In this document: piece by piece, positions 22,288-32,365 of the stretch
Position numbering within the stretch: position 1 is the stretch's first letter
How the letters are laid out: every line of letters begins with the position of its first letter
Source of the DNA: Macrophomina tecta
Lineage: Eukaryota; Ascomycota; Dothideomycetes; Botryosphaeriales; Botryosphaeriaceae
Assembly (NCBI GenBank): GCA_024180945.1
Contig: JAKSGN010000005.1
Span: forward strand, 248,001 to 312,000
Length of the DNA: 64,000 nucleotides
Direction of reading: 5' to 3'
Translations under genes and position numbers: made by a program
The notes under the pieces: model-generated
The model's input: the letters and a program-made list of their open reading frames with translations, nothing else
What the model was told of the DNA's origin: nothing
Databases searched by the model: none

Positions 22288-23316
22288 ATGTTGAACATCA
22301 CCATCGTCATGTTTTCTCTCCTACTCTTTGCTCAAGCTGATGTCTTTGACAGCGAGCGGTCTCCCCCGGATTTCGACGGTTTCTACACATTCAACGTCCG
22401 AACCGACCAAGCAGAGCCGCCGAGCAACAACCGAATAATCAAGCAACACGGTGCCCTCGAGTGGCCATTTCTCGGACGGGACACCATCAGTGCGCCCGAA
22501 CCTCTCCAGCAGCACTCAACATTCACGTCCAGAACTTACTCGCCATCGACGGGAGCATCCTCCACCGCCTTCTCCCCTCCTACCGCAAGCTACTCTTCCG
22601 AGCCGAGTGCCAGCACATCTCCCCCTACGACCGTTCATGCGCCCGTCACCCCCAGCCTGCCAATCACCCTGCTCTTGCCCGACGCCGCATCCAGCTCCAC
22701 CGCCACAACCGCCACCACCGCCTCATCTACGCCAACCCCATCCTCCGCTCCAAAACCGAAACCCTCGCCCCTCCCCCCACCACCCGCCCCTATCGCACCG
22801 ACCTCCCCGCCACCCCCGTCCCCGCCGCACTGCCTCGCCGCCTCCGCGCACGACGTCTTCTTCGCGCACGCCGACATCCCAACCATACTGTTCAACATCC
22901 ACACGCCGTGGACGGTGAGGTACCCATCACAGCTCTCCTCGGCTTTGCGGGGCTTGAACTACACGATCGTGGCGCGGGCGGAGGTGGACGAGGACGACGA
23001 GATGCGGTGCGGGTGGAGGGTTGTGGAGGAGGTGGAGGTGGGAGCCGTGGAGCGCGGGCTCGTACGTAAGCGGAGGCGGGGGCGGAGGAGGGATGGCGAC
23101 GGGGCGGAAGGAGAAGAGTGGCAACGGCAGCAACGTATTGACGGCGTGGGCGGGCTGGCGGCGACGGAGGCGGAGATACGCCGCGTGCTGGAGGAGACGT
23201 ATCCGTGGGTCGAGATCGTGCTGATCCTCGCGTTTACGCTGTGGCCGGTGTATGCGGTGGGGGCGATGGTGGTGGTGGTGTGCGTGTCGGCGTGTTTCTG
23301 CGGGAGGAAAATATAG
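22288..23316 (+). CDS. Hypothetical secreted or membrane protein with C-terminal helix
   Basis: From the Met at 22288 the frame begins with a signal-like stretch ('MLNITIVMFSLLLFAQA'). It passes through a long Pro/Ser/Thr-rich region, then an ordered part ('FFAHADIPTILFNIHTPWTV'), a basic segment, and ends with a membrane helix ('WVEIVLILAFTLWPVYAVGA') and a short Cys-rich tail. An upstream in-frame Met at 22216 is less likely because it hides the signal. In the middle (about 22560-22850) a different frame has cleaner GC-ending codons, so an intron pair or frameshift may be involved. Family unknown. The protein as listed is provisional. Confidence 0.4.
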   Translation: MLNITIVMFSLLLFAQADVFDSERSPPDFDGFYTFNVRTDQAEPPSNNRIIKQHGALEWPFLGRDTISAPEPLQQHSTFTSRTYSPSTGASSTAFSPPTASYSSEPSASTSPPTTVHAPVTPSLPITLLLPDAASSSTATTATTASSTPTPSSAPKPKPSPLPPPPAPIAPTSPPPPSPPHCLAASAHDVFFAHADIPTILFNIHTPWTVRYPSQLSSALRGLNYTIVARAEVDEDDEMRCGWRVVEEVEVGAVERGLVRKRRRGRRRDGDGAEGEEWQRQQRIDGVGGLAATEAEIRRVLEETYPWVEIVLILAFTLWPVYAVGAMVVVVCVSACFCGRKI

Positions 23317-23502
23317 AGATGGGTGGGTTGCGGGGCTGGAGGCGTGCGTGCGTGCATGTTGTTGAGGAGGATGTGGTAGCAATTCACCATAAAGAAGGAA
23401 GGGGGTTATGGATTGGGGGTATCAATTGTCGTTTCTGAATATATAGCTATCTACGTCCCGCTGTTCCATCCATTCATCACCATCAATACGTTTGCCTCTA
23501 CA

Positions 23503-25512
23503 TCAACTCTCCATCCTCCTCCCAAACCTCACCACCACAAACCCCGCACAAACCGCACACCCATGAGTAAACGCCGCGTCGTCCCCCTCCCTCGCCAACC
23601 GCCCCACCTCCCTCAACTCCGGCAAAACCGCCACTTCCGCCTGCGTATCGACCTCTGCCATCCAGACGAGGAACTCCTCCAAATCCTTCAACAACTTCTC
23701 CCTCAAAGACCCTCCCCCTTCAACACCCTCGACGACACCGCCATCAACCAACACCCTGGCCGAACACCTCGCCCTGACGCGATAAAACGCCTCGACGTCA
23801 GCGACCCGCGCCCAGTACCCCAGCTCGAGCAAGTGCGGCCGCGTCAGCGCGACGTGGGCGCGTGGGTGCGTCTTCCAGGCCCACTTGAACCAGTCGATGG
23901 TGGCGCGGAGGAGGGCTGATTGCGGCGGGGGCAGGGCGAGGGCGGCGTCGGTCATTGTCTTACCATGATCAAGACTGCCCGATAAGGGTGCGATGGCGGC
24001 GGCAGCGGAGGAGGAAGAAGTACATGTAGAAGCGGGATCGAAGCGGACTTGTTTGTTCGGGCGGCGGTGAGATGGCGTGGCGGTCTTGCTGGAGGATCTG
24101 GAGGGGCGGCGTGGCTTGCTGTTGTTGTTGTTGTTGTTGTTGTTGCTGCTGCTGCCGTTGTGCTTGTAGGAGGATTGCACTGCTGGTTCGGGGCCAGCCT
24201 CTGCTTCGACTTCGTCCTCAGAGGGGGACTTGGCGCGCTTGTAAGGAGGTGGGGGAGCGGTTTCGGTTAGTTCCTCTGTCGAGGGCGGGACTATGCTTTG
24301 GGGATAGCGGGACAAAGCGTCTGGTAGAGGGTCTAATGGGGCCGTGGGTGCCCGGAATTCTCTAGCGTGGCCGCACAAGGTTGGCGGGGCGCTTGACTGG
24401 CGCGTCCGTCCGTAAGGAGCGCCTCCATCTGCTACTGTGAAGCTGAGAGATTGTACTGCTCTCGTTGGAGGACGCTGTTCGGTAGCGGACTCGCTAGTGG
24501 GTGGAGGAGGTGCAGGTGAGACAGTTTGGTTGTATGCGGGCGGGATGCTGGCGTGGCGCTCTGCTGCTGGAGCCTCATCGCGCTGGGCTGCTTGTGGATG
24601 GTCTTCCTTCTCAATGGACTCTACAATAGCCGGTAGATGTTCCGTGGTTTCAGCTACCTCCACTACGGCCGGCTCTTTCGTCTTCACCTGCACAACCTGC
24701 GTCTCTTCAGATGGAGGCCCAGTGACGGGCGCCGCTTTCGCGCCCTCTGGAGGGCCGGCGAACGAAAAGGACTTTTGCTCGAAAAACGACTCCGCTTGCT
24801 TGTTCACGTCCGAAGGACCCGCCACCGCGGTTTGACCCGGCGGCAGGATGAAGTTCTGCCAGGCATTGACCTCTCCACCCTTACCGTGATAGAGCGTGTT
24901 GAGTTCCCGAGGACGAGACTGAAGGTTGCCATGCTGAACCATCCAGCAAAGGGTTTCCAGACGGTTGGTGGGAAGAGACTTTCGATGCACATAGACGCTG
25001 AACTTGGTGGCCTCAGAGAATGACTTCAAGGCGAGCAGGACTTCTTGGTTGACAGCTGAGGGCTCAAAGGGAGAGTCCCCGGCTTTGGGCATGACGACGA
25101 ACCCCGGCTTCTTGAGGTTGAAGCGAAGGCGGATGAGTTCGTCGTCTGATTGGCAGATGTTGCTGCTTTTGAAGCCGAACTGGACCGCCGGCGGGACGCT
25201 CAGCAGCGAGAAGGAAAGGGCCTGGTCTTCTCCTTTGACGTCAAACATGTCCAGCTCGATGATGAAGTAGACGTAGAATTTCGTCGGCCTCTTTGCTGAC
25301 TTCGACTTAACCCGGATGGGAAGTCGGAACCAGAACAGAGCTTCACGTTTCGAGTTCAGCATGTCCAGCCCGAGGTTGAGGACGAGATGAGATCTCCAAC
25401 TGGCCGGAGAGGAGAAGCCAAGGTATCTAGGCTTTCGGGAGTCATTGTCATGCCATTGAGCCATGACAGGCTCGCTGACCAGCCAATTCTCATCTGATTC
25501 GCGATCACTCAT
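23503..25512 (-). CDS. Hypothetical protein with Asn-rich tract, 669 residues
   Basis: A single long exon. Residues about 1-220 look folded ('RSHLVLNLGLDMLNSKREAL', 'RPTKFYVYFIIELDMFDVKG') and resemble a beta-rich domain. Residues about 230-520 are low-complexity, rich in Pro, Glu and Ser, with a run of Asn encoded by an AAC microsatellite. The C terminus is helical ('LLRATIDWFKWAWKTHPRAH', 'LLKDLEEFLVWMAEV'). No signal peptide or membrane helix is seen. I do not recognise a named family. Such proteins are common in filamentous ascomycetes and often nuclear. The length and continuous frame make it very likely to be real. Confidence 0.7.
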   Translation of the reverse strand: MSDRESDENWLVSEPVMAQWHDNDSRKPRYLGFSSPASWRSHLVLNLGLDMLNSKREALFWFRLPIRVKSKSAKRPTKFYVYFIIELDMFDVKGEDQALSFSLLSVPPAVQFGFKSSNICQSDDELIRLRFNLKKPGFVVMPKAGDSPFEPSAVNQEVLLALKSFSEATKFSVYVHRKSLPTNRLETLCWMVQHGNLQSRPRELNTLYHGKGGEVNAWQNFILPPGQTAVAGPSDVNKQAESFFEQKSFSFAGPPEGAKAAPVTGPPSEETQVVQVKTKEPAVVEVAETTEHLPAIVESIEKEDHPQAAQRDEAPAAERHASIPPAYNQTVSPAPPPPTSESATEQRPPTRAVQSLSFTVADGGAPYGRTRQSSAPPTLCGHAREFRAPTAPLDPLPDALSRYPQSIVPPSTEELTETAPPPPYKRAKSPSEDEVEAEAGPEPAVQSSYKHNGSSSNNNNNNNNSKPRRPSRSSSKTATPSHRRPNKQVRFDPASTCTSSSSAAAAIAPLSGSLDHGKTMTDAALALPPPQSALLRATIDWFKWAWKTHPRAHVALTRPHLLELGYWARVADVEAFYRVRARCSARVLVDGGVVEGVEGGGSLREKLLKDLEEFLVWMAEVDTQAEVAVLPELREVGRLAREGDDAAFTHGCAVCAGFVVVRFGRRMES
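24121..24153. repeat. GTT/GCT trinucleotide microsatellite in coding sequence
   Basis: Eight GTT units followed by GCT units on the plus strand. Read on the minus strand they encode the Asn and Ser run of the hypothetical protein. Length variation between strains is expected. Confidence 0.85.
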
Positions 25513-28500
25513 GGCGCAGATTCAATCGAAATGATCTATTCTATGTACCCATACAAGTCAGCCGGTGTATTCCAACCAACACCCAGCCCACAAAAGAATA
25601 CTGCACGCCTACACTGGCGGTGCAAGCCTCCAACCCCTCCTTGGCTGAGCAAGCAACAGCGTCGAGGCAGTCCTTGCACTGCAAGCACACACGTTCGAGG
25701 TGACGCTGGAACGAGTCGAGCATGCGGAAGAATCCAGCCTAAACTCTGCGGCAGCTCATAGGAACGGCTCAGGAACACCCAGCCTTCGCATTACAGTTGC
25801 GGCAGCGGGCAACCTGAACGGTCTAGCCGAGAAGCTCGGGAGACGATTCTGGAAGCGGCGTCGGCAGACTGTAGAGCGACGGGAAATGTCTCGCTGAACC
25901 CCAGCTTGTCCGGAAGAACAAGTGGCTCCGTTGATTGAGATGCGACATGATGTAGAGGAGGATTGATTGGCATCTCAACCGGGATCCAGAATCACACCTT
26001 CGAGTCTTGAACTCGACAGGCTGAGCTCGGCCATGTATTACTAGCAGGCAGAGGATACGGTTTGACTAACCAACTAAGGTGGAGACTCCAGCGAAAGCTC
26101 GACAAGCATGCAACCAAGGTCAAGACCTTGTTGTAATGCTTGCTGGACTTCCAACCGAAGGCAGAACCTCAGGGGAACAGTTCAATGGACGGCGACCGAA
26201 TTCTTTCAGACAGGGAACGGTTCGTTGGAACCCAAGCAAAGGTCAAAACCTTAGCGGAGCTTCGACGAACGTTCAGCTGGCAACAGAAATCAGTCGTGAC
26301 CAAGAAACCGGCTGCCTGAGGGTATTAATGTTGATATCTAGGAAAAGGTCAGTTGGGGGCGGAGCCGAATGAGCGCGCGTCGCTCGGGGAACAGCGGCGC
26401 CGGTGTCGGAAAGGCTGAGATGGGTGTCGGGACTCCCGCGTGGGCTGAGCAAAGACCGACAAAAGGCGAACTAGGCGAGCGATGCAGATATTCGATGCCG
26501 GCGATGCGTAGAGTTGATGGCGGCGCGGGTGGGCGGCGAGGGCAGGCGGCGGCGGCAACGGGCAGCAGCGACAGACGAGAGCGACCGGTCGCAGACGACG
26601 GCCAGAAGCTGGACGACGTACCGTTGGGGCGCAGGCGGAGTAATAGTCGGCGGTCCAACGGGTCGACTCGGGCGGGCCGATGAGATAACGTCGGTGTTGA
26701 TGAAAGGTGCGACCGGCGCGTTGTTGGGGAGGGAGCGGGGGCAGAGCGACGAGGGAACGCGAAGTGCGGCAGGCCGGTCGTGCCAAGACCACTGCTGACT
26801 CAGCTAAGCTGGGCCACGACTTTTGCTAGCGCGGTAAGGAACTCCGGATTAGGAGCAGGGTTGAGGCACCAAAGGCCCCCGCGCTTATTTCGTCAGCTCA
26901 CGCGTTTGCAGCACCGAAACACGAGATGCGGTCCAGCGCATAATCATGTCTACTTTGATAGCTTCTATGAGATAGCTATACACCATCGCATCGAGCTCCG
27001 CAGACCGCGATGCTCCGGCGTTATCGGTCCACATAAATTCGACTGCACTGACCAATACACCGTTGCTCCGTCGTTATCAGTCCGCTATACAATTAGTGTC
27101 TGGAGAATCTATCAAACGCTTCTAACCGTTGCTTTCACTTCAAAAGCCCTACTTAACGTCTAAAGCCTTAACCAGCTTTCTTTTAACGTGTCCGGCCCCT
27201 AGGACGCTCATTTGTAACTGTTGGAAGTAGTGGTGTGACGGCTTATTCAGTAATGAAGGAATGAATTGGTATAGATTGTCAGGGTGTTCGAGGAGGGCGG
27301 CCGTGGAGTAGCCTTTTATCCTCTCCTAAATAGGCTGTACTTGGCGAAAGTAAAATACACGTGATTGATCCAACAGTAACACTTCAATCATTCGTAAACT
27401 ACATCTACATTTTCCGAACATCCAAGCAATGGCCGACTTGCATTCCAGCATTGCCTTACTGCATAAGTCTTTGACGGATTATAGGCGGACAGCACACCGC
27501 GACATCATCAGCCTTCCATACACTATAACAATGCAGACTGGGAAAGCACCCACTTTACCAACCAATTTACACATAACAGGTCGGAAACCCACCGCTTGTT
27601 GGTCTGCTTCATGCTGCTTCTATCTCATACACCAGCATTCGATGCTGGAGATGGTCTCCCGGGATAGGGAAAGCCGGGACGATGTGAAGCCTTAAAATAT
27701 CGACCGAATGACAGGTTGCCGACGTGAAGGCCGAGTAATGGCTGTGAACCCCCCTTTCACCATGAGCCGTGCTGTAAGATGATGCGCCCGCGCACGTTCG
27801 CATCCATTGAGCCGTCGCTTTCTTGCCAAGCCGATGGATCTTCGTGGACCTTACGCCTCGGACCAAGCGTGAATATATACAGTGAGTCTTTCTGATGACA
27901 CAGCCCATAGAGATGGGCTTTTTGAGTGGAGTTCAGCGCTGGTTATGTCTGTTGCGGCGCAGAGTCCCTCCACCTAAGGTTGTTTGTGGCCGCTTCACTC
28001 ACTCTCGAGTTGACATGTTCCTTCAAACACGTACCGTCACCTGAGAGCTCTGGCAAGGATCAAGGATACCCTCAGGGACCAGACTGATGCCGAATGCCCA
28101 GGCCGTGCGAGGAGCGGGCCGAAGCCCAACAGTGGGCCGCCGACCGCGGAGGAGCGGCAACAACTTTCAACCCTGTCACTCTTCTCCCACTCTCGCATCG
28201 CACCACGACCCTCCTTCTCAAGCAACACAATGCAGGCTTATCGACGAGTCCCACGCATTGAGCGGGAACGTGGTGCGACCTCCAGGCCCTGAAGACATCT
28301 TTTGGCGGAGGTGCGGCGGCGAGAGGCCGTGCGTGTGGCGACGTTATTACGTCCGAGTGATTTCCACTGGGCTCAGCTGAGGTCGTCCGGCTGTGACCCG
28401 ACGCTGATGAACGTCGCCCGATTTATGTGGATATGCCAGATCCGGTCACGACATGTGTGTTTCACCACCGCTAAATGCCGGCTTAAAGCCTCATTGCTAT

Positions 28501-28679
28501 TTAACGTTGCAGAATCCACTCCAAAGCCCCTCCGTCATCAGCCAGCGTCCAGCACAACCCTCCACACCAACCCACTCTGCATCTTCCTCCTAGCTTCAAA
28601 ACATCCAGTGAGCTCCCGCTCAACCTGACCAGCGCGCCCGTACATACGCTGACATCATCCAGACCTTATTACAACAACC
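25513..28679. other. Long intergenic region, no gene recognised
   Basis: About 3.2 kb. Around 26340-26790 the minus strand has a Pro/Arg-rich open frame that looks like GC-rich low complexity, not protein. Around 26080-26290 there are imperfect repeats of an 'AAGGTCAAGACCTT'-like word. Neither gives a family, terminal repeats or an RNA fold that I can defend. The last 150 bp before 28680 is C-rich, as in a 5' leader. Confidence 0.45.
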
Positions 28680-29054
28680 ATGGCCCAAACCGAAGCCCGC
28701 GTTTTCACCTTCGGCCGCAACGACGACGAGATCAAGTCGCAGCAGATGCCCATCGTCGCCCCTGGCTGGACCCGCCTCACCTCAAAGCACTGGGATCTGC
28801 GCCACTCTCCCAACGTCCCCCATTTCGACGACGGCGTGCCAGAGCTGCCCGCCGGCGTCCCCGCCGACCACCCCCAGGCCAAGGAGTACTACGCCTACGT
28901 TGAGAAGGTCGCACCATTCTACCCCAGCGCCCTCGCTCTTTACCTCCTCCGGAGCCTGAAGCGGAGCGTCGGCAATTATGCCGAGTTTGCCAAGTTTAAG
29001 GGTCTGGTTGAGGAGGCGTTGAAGGAGGGTGACTTCGAGTTGGAGCAGTATTAA
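28680..29054 (+). CDS. Small hypothetical protein, 124 residues
   Basis: One intact exon with strong GC-ending codon bias, an ATG in good context (AACCATGG) and a pyrimidine-rich leader. The protein is soluble and compact: 'ARVFTFGRNDDEIKSQQMPI', 'WTRLTSKHWDLRHSPNVPHF' and a helical C terminus 'AEFAKFKGLVEEALKEGDFE'. I do not recognise a named family. Signal peptide and membrane helix are absent. Codon bias makes this a real gene in my view. Confidence 0.65.
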   Translation: MAQTEARVFTFGRNDDEIKSQQMPIVAPGWTRLTSKHWDLRHSPNVPHFDDGVPELPAGVPADHPQAKEYYAYVEKVAPFYPSALALYLLRSLKRSVGNYAEFAKFKGLVEEALKEGDFELEQY

Positions 29055-29788
29055 TGGCGGTCGCATAGAGATAGACGCGGCGGCGAAAAGTATATACGTC
29101 AGATTTCATACCCACTGACATTTCCAATGTAAAACATTGACCTTATGGCTGTCGCACTTCTCGATTCCTGTGCGCGGAACACCCACTCAATGGGTATGCC
29201 TTGGGTGGCCCTCACCTGAGTGAAGGAGAAGGCTTTTCGCCGCCTGAATCTCCACTAGAGTACGCATCTGGCCTTCTGTTCCCTCCCAATGCTCGCACAC
29301 CAAGGGTTCTGTGCCACAATTCCTTGCAAGCTTGCTTCTTAGAGCGAAGTCTTGCACACCACTTTCCATTTTGATGTCGACAGCGTCCCAATCGAGGCTC
29401 CCCAGCTAAAATAATTAGGATCGCCTAGACGCAACACCTAACCAAGCTACCGTGACTACTTCTGGTTTACAATTTAGCTTTCTCGATTTCCCAAAGAGGA
29501 AACACCCAGCTCGGCGAGGTCGCACTACACTAGCAGAGTGCGGGAGCCAAGCATCACGACATACCCCGCGTCAATTTGCAAACAACCTTGTCGTGCTGCT
29601 CCCGCCCAGCACCAGGCATTGCTTTTCTGCTCGCCAAGAAGCTCAAGAGCTACAACTTCGTTAGCGCAATCTAGACATGCCCCCTGCTTCGGTGAGGGCT
29701 GTGAAGACCAATAAAACTCCCCAAATGGCAACATCACACGCCTCAATGACTTCAATGGCGCGCAACAAAAAGTCTACATATACCGCAA
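29055..29788. other. Intergenic, no gene seen
   Basis: Short frames only. The stretch should contain the promoter of the oxalate decarboxylase locus. None of the cluster motif occurs here. Confidence 0.45.
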
Positions 29789-31260
29789 ATGATCCCAGCC
29801 GGAGACACCAGATGGCCTCCACCCCTACTCCTCCTCCTCCTCCTTGCCACCGCTTCCCTTTCTTTCACCCACGCCGCCGTCACCAAGCGTCAAGACGGCG
29901 AATCTGGCTTCTCGCACGGTCAGCCCATATCTGCCGATGGCAAGGGCGGGCCGCTGCTCGGCGGCACAAACAAGCAGGTCGACCTGGACAACCCGTCCAA
30001 CCTGGGCGCCGCCAGCACCGACAGCGGCGTCGTGCCGAACCTGAAGTGGCGCTTCTCCGACTCGCACGTCAAGCTCAGCAACGGCGGCTGGACGCGCGAG
30101 CAGGTCGTCACGGACCTTCCGTCGAGCCGCGACATCGCCGCGGCGCAGCAGCACTTGCGGCAGGGCGCGATACGCGAGTTGCATTGGCACCAGGTGGTGA
30201 GTGCTGTACAACACACACAAACAGAAACACAAAACGCCATCCGCCACCCCACTTTCCGCCCTCTCGAAACGTCACTCACGCTCTTCCCCGCACGCCGAAT
30301 GGGGCTGGGTCTACGCCGGCCGCATCCCCGTTTCCGCCGTCAACGAAGCCGGGCAATACACCAGCTCCTTCCTCTCCGCCGGCGACGTGTGGTACTTCCC
30401 CAAAGGCGCGGCGCACACGGTGCAAGGGCTGGACGGCGAGAACGAATACCTGCTCGTCTTCGACAACGGCGACTTAGACCGCAGCCGGCGCCACCTTCAT
30501 GGTCGACGACTGGCTGGCCCACACGCCGCGCGACGTCGTCGCCAAGAACTTCGGCGTAGATCCGGACATCTTGAAGGCGAATGTGTTGGGGCGGGACGTG
30601 ACGGGTGCGAGCGAAGAGGATTTGCTGACGGCCGAGAACGCGCACGTGTATTTTGCGAGCCAGCACGAGACGGAGCCGGTGCCGGGCGAGGGCGGCACGT
30701 TTAGGAAGGTCGATTCGACGACCTTCCCCATTGCGAAGACGATTTCGGCGGCATTTGTGACGCTGGAGCCGAAGGGCCTGAGGGAGTTGCATTGGCATCC
30801 AAAAGTGAGTTTTTTCTTTTTCTTTTTTTTTTTTTTTGTGATGGACTAAGTTTTGGTTCGGCGTTTGGCTGACTTGTTGCACAGGCTGAGGAGTGGCTGT
30901 TCTTCCACAAGGGCAAGGCGCGTGCGTCTGTGTTTATCAGAAATGGAAATTCCAGGACCTTCGACTTTAGTGCGGGCGATACGGCGGTCTTTCCGGATAA
31001 CAGCGGTAAGTCGTTGGCTCTTCTTGCAACTGGCCAAGGAAACTAATGTGGGGTCATCATCGCGCCACTATATTGAGAACACGTCTGAGACAGAGACAGT
31101 TGAGTGGGTAGAGATCTACAAGAGTGACCGTGTTGCGGATATCTCATTGACACAGTGGTTGGCCTTGACTCCGCCGGAAGTGGTTGCCAGCGTGCTGAAG
31201 GTCCCAATCTCGTTCGTGGATCAGCTGAAGAAAGAGAAGCAGCCGCTTCTCAAAGGATGA
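29789..31260 (+). pseudogene. Bicupin oxalate decarboxylase, probably decaying
   Basis: The protein traces are clear: a signal peptide ('LLLLLLLATASLSFTHAA'), cupin 1 with 'GAIRELHWHQV' and 'GDVWYFPKGAAHTVQG', and cupin 2 with 'KGLRELHWHPK' and 'AEEWLFFHKGKARASVF'. The Mn-binding HxH..E..H sets are present. Known members split oxalate to formate and CO2 in the wall or outside the cell. Three defects appear. The intron before 'AEWGWVYAGRIPV' ends in CAC instead of CAG (about 30289-30291). An extra base near 30478 shifts the frame between 'LLVFDNGDLD' and 'GATFMVDDWLAHTP'. The last intron has no AG just before 'HYIENTSETETVEW'. Sequencing error could explain one of these, not easily all three. 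Confidence 0.7.
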
Positions 31261-32365
31261 AATGAATGGATAAACCAAGAGCGTAGCCCCTGTACGGAGG
31301 TCATCCAGAGCTTGGATTTGCTTTGCAGATGAGAACATTAACACCATAGTAATGATTTTCTTGCTCCGAAACATCAAGCCGTCAGTCCTGAGTGATTATA
31401 AAATCAAGTAAAAAGGTCTCCGCTGTCACGTGAGTTTGGGAGTGGAGCAATTGCAAAAACGCAGTTAACTGCAAGTGTAAGCCCTCGACATCTTAAGAGT
31501 GCATCAACATCTCTTCTCTCATCTGAAACGTCCGCCTTCAAATTGCCAGACCGCTCTCTTTCACCTTTGCCCAACTACCTGACTTTCCTTCTGTAGCTAG
31601 CCACTAACATGGAGAAACCACCCCCCTAAAGATAGCATCATCATCATGTATCAGAAGCTAAGAGTCAGCAGGATATTTGTCTAATTAAAATGGTCTATTC
31701 TATTAACGATGTGCTGCAACGAGTGACCTGGTGAAAGTTCGTGAGAAAGGCGGACGGGCAGTGACGTCCGGATTTTGTAGCCTACTTGATCGTCGAACAA
31801 GGGATGACTTGTCTGCACCGGTGGAGAAAACTGGGTCTGATCTGCGCCTTTACCAGTTGCCGTATCCTACCGAGACGCCGGGAAGCATAATCACAAGCGA
31901 TCCATCCAACCCGCATTCCGGGTGATGTGCATGTAGTGGGTCGGCAAGGCTTAGTCGCAACTCTCTCTCGGCCGGCATAATAACCGGTGCACAGGTGAAA
32001 GTCTATATCCGACATCCGGAGAATCCCTACTTGTGCTGCAGGTCACCCTCGTACGCCAATGGATAAAAGTATTAACATCGTGATTAGTGACTGCTTTTAA
32101 ATAAACAATAATGATAAGGCACGTACTAAAGCCTTAATGAACGAGACCACATTCTTCCTATCCATAAATTGGTACTACAAAGGATAAGAGGCTCGCTTTA
32201 TCTGAGCCTCAAACGCGCCAATCGAATCTATATCCATCCCGCCCGCCCATCGCAAAGCCCTCCCCAAACGCACCGGTAGCATCGAAGAAAATGGTTCATA
32301 AAGTCGTGAATACGCAGGAGGGGATATCAGGAAACCACGCACGCAACACATCAAAGCACCCGAGT
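31261..32365. other. Intergenic, no gene seen
   Basis: Moderately AT-rich between the oxalate decarboxylase locus and the 3' end of the large regulator. Nothing recognised. Confidence 0.45.

Noticed and set aside
26332..26800. Possible solo LTR or retroelement trace beginning TGTTGATATC
   Set aside because: No matching second end, target duplication or polyprotein sequence is visible. The minus-strand Pro/Arg frame is GC-rich low complexity.
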